Source: Winogradskyella algicola
GTDB lineage: Bacteria > Bacteroidota > Bacteroidia > Flavobacteriales > Flavobacteriaceae
Direction: 5' to 3'
NCBI RefSeq assembly: GCF_005869935.1
Contig: NZ_SZQF01000009.1
Coordinates: 62,001-126,000, forward strand
DNA length: 64,000 nt
In this document: positions 54,282 to 63,309 of the stretch, piece after piece
Layout: each line of letters starts with the position of its first letter
Position numbering within the stretch: position 1 is the first letter of the stretch
Made by a program: the position numbers and the translations under genes
Notes under the pieces: model-generated
The model's input: only the letters and a program-made list of their open reading frames with translations
The model's database searches: none
What the model was told of the DNA's origin: nothing

Positions 54282-55235
54282 TTAAAGTTTGGTAATGAGT
54301 GTCTTTTCTTCTTTAAAGACCTTGATATCAGGCAAACCAGCAATAGCTTTATCAATCCACTTTAAGGCTTCGGATTTGTTTTTTTTATGCTTGTAGATTT
54401 GTGCCAAACGGTAATAGGCCCAAGCTTTTGGCACACCATCCTTAGCAGAATGATTGGATAAATATGCCTTAAGGCATTTCTCTCCTTTCTCTAATTGAAC
54501 GTTGTAATCTGCACAAACTTTACCAATCTGATAATGCATGGCGTTGCGTTGGTGCTTTTGTTGTGCTTCCTCAAGGTTTCCTATGGCTTTTTCAGGTTGA
54601 TGATTAGACTCATAAAAATTGGTTAGCTTGTCATAACAGGTTACTGAGCCACCGACTTTAATAGCCAATTTATAATACTTTTCTGCCAATTCAGGTTCGC
54701 CATCATACTCATAAACATAACCTTTTGCCAAATAACCATCAACCTTAGAAAGGTTTTGAAGTTCATTAGCATACTTAAGAGCCTTAGAGTTACTTCCGCC
54801 AATAATTCCTGGCAATGATACATATAACTCTACCAAAGCCCAACGTGTGTCAATATGGTTAGGGTCTAGTTCTGCTGCTTTTAAAAAAGCACGTTTTACA
54901 TCACCAATAATCCCAAGTGCTTTTATCTTACTTATGCTAAGAGCCTTCATCCCTAAAGCACCACCATACTTATAATGATAATTAGCATTTTTAGGGTAAT
55001 TGTCCTTTAACTTTTCATATTGCTCTATAGCATCATCCCACTTTTTTTGGTAACCATAAGCATCTCCCAATAGCTCGATAGCTTCAATATCGCTAGGATT
55101 AGCCTCTATAAAGCTGGTAAGTTCTTGCTGTGCCTTTTCGTAATTCTTTTCTGTCAGATATGTCTTTGCCTTTTCTTTAGAAGATTGAGAAAAGCAAAAC
55201 GTTGACAAAAAGAAAATCAATAGAAATTTATTCAT
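54282..55235 (-). CDS. Exported TPR-repeat protein
   Basis: The 317-residue protein has a signal peptide (about 16 residues, FLSTFCFSQ) and several tetratricopeptide repeats, for example YEKAQQELTSFIEANPSDIEAIELLGDAYGYQKKWDDAIEQYEKL (about residues 33-77) and AYYRLAQIYKHKKNKSEALKWIDKAI near the end. TPR proteins mediate protein contacts, probably in the periplasm here. It diverges from the alpha-2-macroglobulin gene with 153 bp between starts. A functional link to it is possible but not shown. Confidence 0.85.
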   Translation of the reverse strand: MNKFLLIFFLSTFCFSQSSKEKAKTYLTEKNYEKAQQELTSFIEANPSDIEAIELLGDAYGYQKKWDDAIEQYEKLKDNYPKNANYHYKYGGALGMKALSISKIKALGIIGDVKRAFLKAAELDPNHIDTRWALVELYVSLPGIIGGSNSKALKYANELQNLSKVDGYLAKGYVYEYDGEPELAEKYYKLAIKVGGSVTCYDKLTNFYESNHQPEKAIGNLEEAQQKHQRNAMHYQIGKVCADYNVQLEKGEKCLKAYLSNHSAKDGVPKAWAYYRLAQIYKHKKNKSEALKWIDKAIAGLPDIKVFKEEKTLITKL

Positions 55236-55255
55236 AGCTCAATTCTATTTTTTTA

Positions 55256-55263
55256 CAAAAATA
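55256..55263 (-). promoter_or_regulatory. Promoter -7 element of the TPR gene
   Basis: On the minus strand TATTTTTG fits TAnnTTTG, 21 nt before the ATG at 55235. No -33 box was found at standard spacing. Confidence 0.45.
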
Positions 55264-55343
55264 CAATTTAATAACGAGCGCGTTCACTCGCAAATTGTTT
55301 AACTTAACTCACCCAAATGAGCGTTTAACGCTTTATCGCTTTT

Positions 55344-55370
55344 TTTGGAATGCCTTTTGAAGCTACTTTG
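55344..55370 (+). promoter_or_regulatory. Possible promoter of the alpha-2-macroglobulin gene
   Basis: TTTG (55344-55347) is followed after 16 nt by TACTTTG (55364-55370), one base short of TAnnTTTG. It lies 18 nt before the ATG. This is a weak match. Confidence 0.3.
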
Positions 55371-55388
55371 TAGAAAAATAAAATACTC

Positions 55389-58300
55389 ATGAAAAACTAT
55401 ATATCAATACTAATGCTTATTTGTTTTGCTTCTTTTTCTCAAGCCCAAAATAACTTTGATGACCAGTGGAGAAAGGTTATGCAACTAGAAAATGAAGGTC
55501 TAACCAAAAGTGCCGCAGAACTTGTTGACACAATATACCAAAGTGCAAAATCTGCTAAAAACAAACAGCAACAGATAAAAGCATTATTGCACAAGGGCAA
55601 ATACATGTTGATTCTTCAAGAGGATGCTCAGCTCAACATCGTCAACCTATTTAAATCTGAAATTGAAAGCGCTAAAGATATTCCAACACAACGCTTATTA
55701 GAAAACATGTTGGCAACGATGTATTGGCAGTACTTTCAACAAAATAGATATAAGTTTTACAATAGATCTAAAACCGAAGACAAAGTTAGCGATGACTTTA
55801 GAACTTGGGATTTAGAAACCTTGTTCAATGAAATTCATGTGTATTATCAACGTTCTTTAGAGAATGGTTTATTGCTCCAACAAGAGTCTTTAGAAAATTA
55901 CAGTGTGCTTTTGAATGAAGCCAAAAATTCTAAAATCTACAGACCTACGTTGTTTGATTTATTGAGTCATAACGCGCTTGAGTTTTATAAAACCAGTGAA
56001 AATAGCATTACCAAACCTGCGTATCAATTTAAGATTGATAATCCTTCCTTTTTAGATGATAGTGAGGTTTTTATCAATTTAAAATTGAACTCAAAAGATT
56101 CCACAAGCCTAGAGCTAAATGCACTTAAGGTTTATCAGAATCTTTTAAAATTTCATCGTAATGATAAACAAAGTAAAGCCTTTGTAAATGTAGATATTGA
56201 GCGACTAAACTTTGTTTTACAACATGCCACTTTTGATAATAAAAAAGATGAACTAATGAAGACTTTAGCAACCAACGCAGAAGCCTTAAAGAACTCACCA
56301 TTATCTGCACTCTACAATTACGAAATAGCAAGCCTTTATCAACAACAAGGTTTTGAATATGATTCAGAGATATTAAACACTGAAGCGAACAAAAAAAACA
56401 GATGGAAACTAAAAGAAGCTTTAGAACTATGTAACGATGTAATATCTGCATTTCCAGATAGCGATGGTGCTAAAAAATGTGAAATTCTTAAACAGCAAAT
56501 TCTTCAACCATCTTTAGGACTTCAAGCTGAAGAATTTATTTCTGTAAATACTCCATCAAGAATTTTAGTGAATTATAAAAACCTCGCTGAGCTAGATTTT
56601 AATATTTACAAAGTTGATATTAACCAACTTGAAACTTTCAACAAGAAAAACAATACTGAGCAAAGGCTTGAATTTTTCAGCAAACTAAAACCTGCTCATA
56701 CGTTCACAAGTACTTTAAAATCTGTAGAAGATTTTCAATCACACACTACAGAAATTGTAATTCCAAAATTGGCCAACGGATTTTACCTCGTCAAAGCAGA
56801 CACCAATAAGGACAATGTGTTTGCCGTTACACACATTCAGATTACAGATTTAGCGCTTTTAGAGCGCAACGAAAATGACGTTGTTACTTATCAACTCATT
56901 AACCGAAATAACGGCAATCCTATTGAGGATGCTGTTATTAGTATGTCTTATAAAAACAATAAAAATCAGCATTTTAATAAAATGCGATCAACAGACCGTT
57001 TCGGAAAATTTAAATTTAAAAAAGACCGTAACTATTACAGACAGCTAGAAATTAGAGCGGATTATAAAGACGAAGTTGCCTTTTTTGGAGATTACTATAT
57101 CAGTAGAGATTATAAACCTCGCAAAAATACAGATACTCAATACAACGTCTTTTTATTTACAGATCGTAGCATCTACAGACCTGGGCAAATAGCCTATTTT
57201 AAAGGCATTGTTACAGCTACCAAAGATGACAAAACCGAAGTGTATGCCAACGAAAAAGCGACTGTAAAATTAAAAAATGTTAATGGTGAAGTTGTAAGCG
57301 AACTAGAACTTGAAACTAACGAATTTGGTTCTGTTGCTGGCGAATTTATTTTACCTAACAATGGACTGACAGGAAGCTTTACAATTGAAATGGTTTGTGG
57401 TGGCAGAAAAGGCTACACGTACTTCTCTGTTGAAGAATATAAACGCCCAAAGTTTAAACCAGAGTTTCAACCTATTACTGAAACGTTTAAAGTTAACGAC
57501 AGTATTACCGTAAAAGGAAAAGCTGTTGCTTTTGCTGGTAGCAATATTACTGATGCTAAGGTTGTGTATCGTGTAAAACGCCAAGTACAATATCCAACTT
57601 GGTGGTATTGGAGACGACCAGGTTATTACAGTTCTGAAGCACAAGAAATCACTTTTGGAGAAGGCACAACAAACGACAAAGGCGAATTTGAAATTACATT
57701 TAAAGCTTTACCAGATAAAAGTGCCTCTAAAGACAACCTTCCTATTTTTAATTATGAAGTTACTGCTGATATTACAGATCTTAATGGAGAAACACGCTCT
57801 ACAGCAACGGTTATAAATATTGGCTATCATGCCATGACTTTGGAGATTTCTGCTCCAGAGCAGGTAGATAAATCAAAAAAAGAGGTTGAAATCTCCCTCA
57901 ACTCAAAAAATTTGAATGGTCAAGAAGTGCCAGCAAAAGGAACCTTAAAAATTTATAAACTCCAAGCTCCTGATTATGTTCTGAGAGCCAGACCTTGGAA
58001 TGCACCAGATTTTCAAGTGATTTCTAAAGAAGAATTTAAACGTCTATTTCCTCACGATCCATACAACGACGAGCATTTACCAACTAATTGGGACAAAGGT
58101 GAGGAAGTGTTCTCAACAAATTTCGATACTGAAAAAGAAAAAACCATCACATTAAAAAAACTAAAAAAATGGAACTCTGGTCAGTACATTATTATTGCAG
58201 AAAGCAAGGATAAATTTGGAGAAGACGTAAAAGCTGAAGCATTCACAAAACTATTTAATGATAAAGATAAAACCGTTGCAGACCATCAACTTTTTGAAGC

Positions 58301-61300
58301 CTCTCTAGATAAAGACAGCTACAAAGCTGGTGACGTTGCAAAACTCACCATTGGCTCAGCAGCAAAAGACATCACTGTAACTGTAGAGGTTGAAAAAGAC
58401 AATAAAATTATCTCTATGCAACTAGTAACATTAAACAACTCTAAACAAACCATTAGCATTCCTGTATTAGAAAGCGACTTAGGCGGTTTTGAAGTCCACA
58501 TCAGTTTTGCCGCTTACAACAATTATATTTCTCAAAGCTTTAGTATAAATGTTCCTTATCCTAAAACAGATTTAGAGATTGAAACCACAACCTTTAGAGA
58601 CAAGTTACAACCAGGACAAGATGAAACCTGGAGTTTTAAAATAAAAGGCTCAAAAGGCGATAAAGTTTCTGCTGAACTTTTAGCAAGCATGTACGATGCG
58701 TCTTTAGATGAATTTAGAGGGCACAACTGGCACTTCAACCCTATTAACAAACCATCTTACTACGGAAAAATAAGCAAAAATGGCAGAAGCAGTTTTGGTA
58801 CAATTAACTTTAGATTGTTTAACCGTTTTGCATATCTTCAAAATTATGATTACAGAATTTATGACCAGTTAAATTGGTATGGATTTTATTTTAGTTTAAA
58901 TGAATATAAAATAATTAGAACACGAGAAGTTGCTGGTAATGTTGTATATGAAGTTGAAGAAACTGATTCAGGCATTGATTATATGTCATCACCTCAAGCA
59001 AAATTAAGTGGAGTTGTTAGAGGTGATAATGACACAAAAATTGAAGGAGGTTTTCTTAACCCAAATGATGATCTCACAATTGAAGAAGATTCATTGGCAA
59101 GTAACAAAGAATTAAACTTAGACAACATCCAAATCCGAAAAACCCTCAACGAAACAGCTTTTTTCTTTCCACAATTACAAACTGATGAAGAAGGTAATGT
59201 AAGTTTTAACTTTAAAGCACCAGAGGCATTAACCAAATGGAAACTTCAATTATTAGCACATACCAAAACTTTAGAAAGTTCGGTAAAGCAACTAGAGGCT
59301 GTGACTCAAAAAGAGTTGATGGTGATACCAAATGCACCACGTTTTTTACGAGAAAGTGATCAAATTACTATCAGTACTAAAATTGCTAATCTTACGGAAA
59401 AACAACTATCAGGTGTAGCCCAACTCATATTAACCGATCCGATTACTGGTGAAGATATATCCGCAAACTTGTTCAGTTCTTCCCCTTTGGGGAAGTTAGA
59501 AGGGGCTTCTTTTTCTGTTGATGGAAAAGACAACACCCAAGTGTCTTGGAAACTAAACATTCCAGAAGGTTTGCAAGCTGTACAATACCAAATCATAGCC
59601 AAAGCGGGAGATTTTAGCGATGGTGAACAAAACGCTTTACCTGTCTTATCCAACAGAATGTTGGTAACCGAAACACTACCAATGTGGGTGAAATCTAATG
59701 ATACGAAGACGTTTACGTTAGACAAACTCGCTTCGACTTCGCTCAGCGACCCAAATAATACGCTTAGTCATCATAAGTTGACTTTAGAAATGACGTCTAA
59801 TCCTGCGTGGTATGCTGTACAGGCTTTACCATATTTAATGGAATACCCATACGATTGCAACGAACAGACGTTTTCAAGATATTATGCGAATGCTTTAGCA
59901 CAACATATTGTGACCTCTAATCCTAAGATTGAGGCGGTTTTCAATCAATGGAAATCCTCAGATGCATTACTTTCTAACCTTGAGAAAAATCAAGAATTAA
60001 AATCGCTTTTAATTCAGGAAACACCTTGGTTACGAGATGCACAATCTGAAACGGATCAGAAAAAGCGTATTGGTTTGCTATTCGATCTTAATAAAATGAA
60101 TAACGAACTAAGTTCAGCTTTAAATAAACTAAAACAAAACCAACTACCATCTGGTGCTTGGCCTTGGTTCAATGGTGGCTATGCTAATCGTTTTATAACG
60201 CAACACATTATTTCTGGGTTTGGGCATCTGAACAAATTGGGTGTCAGCCTGAACGCAGTCGAAGGCTCTTCTGAAAACAGAATGATTCAAAACGCCATTC
60301 AATATCTAGATACAGAATTCGTAAAAGAATATAAAGACATCAAAAAATATAATAAGGATGCAGATTTAAGCAAAGATCATTTGTCTTACACACAACTGCA
60401 TTATATGTATGTACGTAGTTTTTACCATGAAGTAAAAGCTTCAAAAGAAGTGGAAAGCATAATGGATTACTACAAATCTCAGATGCAGAAATATTGGTTA
60501 AAACGTTCGTTATATGCCAAAGGTTTAATGACTTTAACGCTTCACAGAATGAATGATGATGCTACAGCAGGAAAGATTTTAAAATCACTAAAAGAAAACA
60601 GCATTACCTCAGACGAATTAGGTATGTACTGGAAATCCAATACCAATTCTTGGTACTGGCACCAAGCACCAATTGAAACCCAAGCACTTTTAATTGAAGC
60701 ATTTTCTGAAGTTGGAACTGTGATTCAAAGTGAAACAAAGAATATTGAAGACATTGACAACCTAAAAATCTGGTTGCTCAAAAACAAACAAACCAACAAA
60801 TGGGAAACCACAAAAGCAACTACAGAAGCTGTATATGCATTATTGCTTCAAGGCAGTTCTTGGTTAGAGGTTACTGAAATGGTTGATGTAAAAGTTGGAA
60901 ACGAAACTATAAACCCTTCAACATTAGATAATGTAAAAGTTGAAGCAGGTACAGGCTACTATAAAACTTCTTGGACAGGTGAAGAAATTAAAGCAGAACA
61001 AGCCAATGTTACTATTTCAAAAAAAGGAGATGGCATTGCTTGGGGAGCACTTTACTGGCAATATTTTGAAGATTTAGATAAAATTACATCTGCAGAAACA
61101 CCTTTAAAGTTGAGTAAAAAACTCTTCTTAAAATCGAATACTGATAAAGGTGAAGAAATTTCAGAAATAACTAAAAACACTAAACTAAACGTTGGTGATT
61201 TGGTTCGCGTTCGTATTGAATTACGTTCCGACAGAGATATGGAATTTGTGCATTTAAAAGATATGCGTGCTGCAGGTTTTGAACCTATCAACGTATTATC

Positions 61301-61526
61301 GCAATTTAAATGGCAAGATGGCTTAGGCTATTACGAAAGCACTAAAGATGCAGCGACAAATTTCTTTATAGATTATTTACCAAAAGGTATCTACGTGTTT
61401 GAATATGATTTACGTGTCAACAATGCTGGAGATATGAGTAATGGTATTAGCACAATTCAGTCAATGTATGCACCTGAGTTTAGTAGTCATAGTGAAGGAG
61501 TGAGAGTGAGTGTGGAAAACAATTAA
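55389..61526 (+). CDS. Bacterial alpha-2-macroglobulin family protein
   Basis: The 2045-residue protein starts with a signal peptide (about 19 residues, ASFSQAQ) without a lipobox Cys, so it is probably periplasmic and soluble. About 450 residues of helical N-terminal sequence lead into macroglobulin domains, with the MG2 signature TDRSIYRPGQIAYFKG (about residue 594) and SVEEYKRPKF (about 680). The thioester motif CNEQ (Cys1490-Gln1493) is intact in YPYDCNEQTFSRYY, and an alpha-toroid domain follows. These proteins trap proteases by covalent capture; in E. coli the partner PBP1C is encoded next door, but it is absent here. Three stretches (about residues 1363-1373, 1447-1455 and 1618-1626) look like in-frame relics of palindromic repeats. 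Confidence 0.92.
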   Translation: MKNYISILMLICFASFSQAQNNFDDQWRKVMQLENEGLTKSAAELVDTIYQSAKSAKNKQQQIKALLHKGKYMLILQEDAQLNIVNLFKSEIESAKDIPTQRLLENMLATMYWQYFQQNRYKFYNRSKTEDKVSDDFRTWDLETLFNEIHVYYQRSLENGLLLQQESLENYSVLLNEAKNSKIYRPTLFDLLSHNALEFYKTSENSITKPAYQFKIDNPSFLDDSEVFINLKLNSKDSTSLELNALKVYQNLLKFHRNDKQSKAFVNVDIERLNFVLQHATFDNKKDELMKTLATNAEALKNSPLSALYNYEIASLYQQQGFEYDSEILNTEANKKNRWKLKEALELCNDVISAFPDSDGAKKCEILKQQILQPSLGLQAEEFISVNTPSRILVNYKNLAELDFNIYKVDINQLETFNKKNNTEQRLEFFSKLKPAHTFTSTLKSVEDFQSHTTEIVIPKLANGFYLVKADTNKDNVFAVTHIQITDLALLERNENDVVTYQLINRNNGNPIEDAVISMSYKNNKNQHFNKMRSTDRFGKFKFKKDRNYYRQLEIRADYKDEVAFFGDYYISRDYKPRKNTDTQYNVFLFTDRSIYRPGQIAYFKGIVTATKDDKTEVYANEKATVKLKNVNGEVVSELELETNEFGSVAGEFILPNNGLTGSFTIEMVCGGRKGYTYFSVEEYKRPKFKPEFQPITETFKVNDSITVKGKAVAFAGSNITDAKVVYRVKRQVQYPTWWYWRRPGYYSSEAQEITFGEGTTNDKGEFEITFKALPDKSASKDNLPIFNYEVTADITDLNGETRSTATVINIGYHAMTLEISAPEQVDKSKKEVEISLNSKNLNGQEVPAKGTLKIYKLQAPDYVLRARPWNAPDFQVISKEEFKRLFPHDPYNDEHLPTNWDKGEEVFSTNFDTEKEKTITLKKLKKWNSGQYIIIAESKDKFGEDVKAEAFTKLFNDKDKTVADHQLFEASLDKDSYKAGDVAKLTIGSAAKDITVTVEVEKDNKIISMQLVTLNNSKQTISIPVLESDLGGFEVHISFAAYNNYISQSFSINVPYPKTDLEIETTTFRDKLQPGQDETWSFKIKGSKGDKVSAELLASMYDASLDEFRGHNWHFNPINKPSYYGKISKNGRSSFGTINFRLFNRFAYLQNYDYRIYDQLNWYGFYFSLNEYKIIRTREVAGNVVYEVEETDSGIDYMSSPQAKLSGVVRGDNDTKIEGGFLNPNDDLTIEEDSLASNKELNLDNIQIRKTLNETAFFFPQLQTDEEGNVSFNFKAPEALTKWKLQLLAHTKTLESSVKQLEAVTQKELMVIPNAPRFLRESDQITISTKIANLTEKQLSGVAQLILTDPITGEDISANLFSSSPLGKLEGASFSVDGKDNTQVSWKLNIPEGLQAVQYQIIAKAGDFSDGEQNALPVLSNRMLVTETLPMWVKSNDTKTFTLDKLASTSLSDPNNTLSHHKLTLEMTSNPAWYAVQALPYLMEYPYDCNEQTFSRYYANALAQHIVTSNPKIEAVFNQWKSSDALLSNLEKNQELKSLLIQETPWLRDAQSETDQKKRIGLLFDLNKMNNELSSALNKLKQNQLPSGAWPWFNGGYANRFITQHIISGFGHLNKLGVSLNAVEGSSENRMIQNAIQYLDTEFVKEYKDIKKYNKDADLSKDHLSYTQLHYMYVRSFYHEVKASKEVESIMDYYKSQMQKYWLKRSLYAKGLMTLTLHRMNDDATAGKILKSLKENSITSDELGMYWKSNTNSWYWHQAPIETQALLIEAFSEVGTVIQSETKNIEDIDNLKIWLLKNKQTNKWETTKATTEAVYALLLQGSSWLEVTEMVDVKVGNETINPSTLDNVKVEAGTGYYKTSWTGEEIKAEQANVTISKKGDGIAWGALYWQYFEDLDKITSAETPLKLSKKLFLKSNTDKGEEISEITKNTKLNVGDLVRVRIELRSDRDMEFVHLKDMRAAGFEPINVLSQFKWQDGLGYYESTKDAATNFFIDYLPKGIYVFEYDLRVNNAGDMSNGISTIQSMYAPEFSSHSEGVRVSVENN
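59479..59509 (+). repeat. Palindromic repeat fragment inside the macroglobulin gene, site 1
   Basis: CTTCCCC-TTT-GGGGAAG is a perfect 7-bp stem in a gene of low GC content and is followed by TTAGAAGGGGCTTC. It codes for SSPLGKLEGAS in frame. It resembles intergenic palindromes known in other Flavobacteriaceae. No other copy was seen in this window. Confidence 0.45.
59731..59752 (+). repeat. CTTCGAC-type repeat fragment inside the macroglobulin gene, site 2
   Basis: CTTCGACTTCGCTCAGCGAC is identical to the intergenic copy at 62669-62688, in the same orientation on the plus strand. Here it codes for ASTSLSD in frame. Confidence 0.65.
60242..60265 (-). repeat. CTTCGAC-type repeat fragment inside the macroglobulin gene, site 3
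   Basis: The minus strand reads CCTTCGACTGCGTTCAGGC then TGACA, the same family as 59731 and 62667 but in the opposite orientation. It codes for VSLNAVEG in frame. Confidence 0.55.
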
Positions 61527-61537
61527 ACTCAAGAAAT

Positions 61538-61583
61538 CGTCAGTTCGAGTGATTTTGAAGTATGAAAAATTGTATCGAGAACT
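61538..61583. repeat. Imperfect palindromic element (copy in inverse orientation at 48965)
   Basis: The 46-nt sequence from CGTCAGTTCGAG to CGAGAACT starts 12 nt after the macroglobulin stop. It is the reverse complement, with few changes, of 48965-49012. Its halves can form an imperfect hairpin. The 308-bp spacer 61527-61834 consists mainly of this and two further palindromes. Confidence 0.7.
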
Positions 61584-61656
61584 TTTGTTTATGACTAAAT
61601 TCTTATTCTTGCTAAGATGCAAAGGAAAAAGCTAAAAACTGTCTGGAAATTTCTGT

Positions 61657-61739
61657 TTTGTCAATCTGAACTTGATTCAGATTCTAAAACAATATGAAAT
61701 CTATCTAATGAGATTCTGAAATAAATTCAGAATGACAAA
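61657..61739. repeat. 83-bp imperfect palindrome, TCTGAA-type
   Basis: TTTGTCAaTCTGAA...ATTCAGATTCT on the left is the near-complement of AGATTCTGAAATAAATTCAGAaTGACAAA on the right, with about 30 nt between the arms. It is the second of three palindromes in the spacer after the macroglobulin gene. Confidence 0.7.
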
Positions 61740-61753
61740 TTAAGAAAAATAAA

Positions 61754-61829
61754 AATGTCATTGCGAGGACGAAAGACTATGCAAACTTTTTATTTGAAGA
61801 GATTGCCACGCTTCGCTCGCAATGACATT
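61754..61829. repeat. 76-bp element with perfect 14-bp terminal inverted repeats
   Basis: AATGTCATTGCGAG (61754-61767) and CTCGCAATGACATT (61816-61829) are exact complements; the inner sequence includes GATTGCCACGCTTCG. It ends 5 bp before the SDR stop codon at 61835, so it may also act as a 3'-end structure. A 62-codon ORF read across it is not a gene. Confidence 0.8.
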
Positions 61830-61834
61830 AACAT

Positions 61835-62563
61835 TTACTTACTACTAGGAGGAGTCGTTGGTCTTACTTCAATCTTACTTGGCAAGGTTCTTGGATTCAT
61901 TTTTAATAAATCTACAACCAATTCGCCTATATCTTCAATTTGAATTTTCCAAGCACCAGCTTCACTTGGTTCGTTACCATTAAAATGTGTAGACACTGAA
62001 CCTGGCATTATCGTACTGACTTTGATACCGTATTTGCGCAAGTCTAACATTACAGCTTGTGTAAATCCTGTAACACCAAACTTACTAGCATTGTATGCAG
62101 AACCTCCTGCGAAGAAATTGGTTCCTGCTAAACTTGAAATTGTGATGTAATAGCCTTTGCTTTCTTTTAAAGCATCAACACTTGCTTTTATAGAATTGAA
62201 AACACCTGTTAAGTTGGTATCTATAACTGCGTTCCATTGCTCTACCGTTAAATCTTCGATACTTCCGAAGTGTCCTAAACCTGCATTAGCAACAACAAGA
62301 TCTAACTGACCAAAAGCATCAAGCGTTGCTTTTACTGCTTTTTCCTGACTTTCTAATTGTCTTACATCGGCTTCAAGTCCGATTACATGGTTTTCTGAAT
62401 TGGTTTTAGATGCTAGTTCTTTCGCCACTGCTTCCGTAGATTCTTGATCTCTTCCTGTTATAGCAACTTTGAATCCTTGGTTAAGTAATGCCTCGGCAAT
62501 ACCATAACCAATACCTTTAGTTCCACCTGTTATCAGTGCTACTTTACCTTCTAATATGCTCAT
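61835..62563 (-). CDS. Short-chain dehydrogenase/reductase
   Basis: The 242-residue classical SDR has the NAD(P) motif GGTKGIGYG (residues 12-20), NAG near 92, the catalytic Ser in ISSLAG and YNASK (about residues 153-157). The basic residue in TGRD after strand 2 suggests NADP(H). The substrate is unknown. It is a single gene, with a promoter element upstream and a palindromic repeat at its 3' end. Confidence 0.9.
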   Translation of the reverse strand: MSILEGKVALITGGTKGIGYGIAEALLNQGFKVAITGRDQESTEAVAKELASKTNSENHVIGLEADVRQLESQEKAVKATLDAFGQLDLVVANAGLGHFGSIEDLTVEQWNAVIDTNLTGVFNSIKASVDALKESKGYYITISSLAGTNFFAGGSAYNASKFGVTGFTQAVMLDLRKYGIKVSTIMPGSVSTHFNGNEPSEAGAWKIQIEDIGELVVDLLKMNPRTLPSKIEVRPTTPPSSK

Positions 62564-62589
62564 CGTTTTATTTGTTTTTTGAATTCAAT

Positions 62590-62597
62590 CAAAATTA
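62590..62597 (-). promoter_or_regulatory. Promoter -7 element of the SDR gene
   Basis: On the minus strand TAATTTTG fits TAnnTTTG, 27 nt before the ATG at 62563. No -33 element was recognised. Confidence 0.45.
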
Positions 62598-62666
62598 CAA
62601 AACCGAATGACCATGATGAAGTTTATAATGTTAGGAAAATGATAAAGTTCTGACAATACTTTGAAT

Positions 62667-62690
62667 CACTTCGACTTCGCTCAGCGACCA
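62667..62690 (+). repeat. CTTCGAC-type repeat fragment upstream of the SDR gene
   Basis: CACTTCGACTTCGCTCAGCG then ACCA. It is identical over 21 nt to the fragment inside the macroglobulin gene at 59731 and related to 47423 and 60242. It lies in the 155-bp spacer between the SDR and DUF4136 genes. Confidence 0.65.
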
Positions 62691-62718
62691 ATACATTCTG
62701 AGACGATAATGAGTAATA

Positions 62719-63240
62719 TTATTTTTTAGGAGGATACTTAGCAAAAACTTTTTCAACCAAAGAATCAAAATAGGCTTGACGTTTTTCTGGTGAAGCATTT
62801 TCTCTGTAACTGCTTTCACTAACAGCTTGCCAGAATAAGCGCTCGTTTTGTTTTTTATCTACAAAATCGATAATGATCTGTCGTGTATTTTGGTTGCCAC
62901 CAATAGGAATTCCTACAGAGACACCACCAAAACCGCCTCCGCCTCCACCACCTGCACCAACGCCAACAGTAGAGTTATTTCTATTCATTACATCTTCACT
63001 TTGTATATCGATATAAAAATCTGGATTTTCTGAGCGCGACATACCCATTGTTGCCAATTTTGCATCTATAGCACGCATCATACGTTTAGTATCTAACTGA
63101 CTTAATCCTGTTTGCATGTCACTGAAATAGTCATACGTTTTGTACTTTGTAAAGTCTGTAGATTTCTCGTAATCATAGTTCACCACAGTACCACATGACG
63201 ACACTAAGAGCAATAAGAATAGGTATTTTATAGTCTTCAT
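62719..63240 (-). CDS. DUF4136 lipoprotein
   Basis: The 173-residue protein has a lipoprotein signal peptide with lipobox LVSSC (Cys about residue 16), so it is membrane-anchored in the envelope. DUF4136 features follow: VNYDYEKSTDFTKYKTYDYF, MMRAIDAKLATMGMSRSENPDFYIDI and the C-terminal LFWQAVSESSYRENASPEKRQAYFDSLVEKVFAKYPPK. A Gly-rich stretch (about residues 93-105) lies in the middle. Function is unknown. The gene stands alone between the SDR and the channel gene. Confidence 0.85.
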   Translation of the reverse strand: MKTIKYLFLLLLVSSCGTVVNYDYEKSTDFTKYKTYDYFSDMQTGLSQLDTKRMMRAIDAKLATMGMSRSENPDFYIDIQSEDVMNRNNSTVGVGAGGGGGGGFGGVSVGIPIGGNQNTRQIIIDFVDKKQNERLFWQAVSESSYRENASPEKRQAYFDSLVEKVFAKYPPKK

Positions 63241-63309
63241 TTTTTATTTTAAAGATACTTAAAAAATACCTTCTATATCAAGCTTGAAGTTATAGTAGGA
63301 AAATTTTAA

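Noticed and set aside
56125..56451. A 108-codon minus-strand ORF inside the macroglobulin gene
   Set aside because: Antisense to a long, clearly coding frame, with no recognisable protein features.
61755..61943. A 62-codon plus-strand ORF starting in the 76-bp palindrome
   Set aside because: It runs across the palindromic element and the antisense of the SDR gene, with no family resemblance and no promoter or start-site support.
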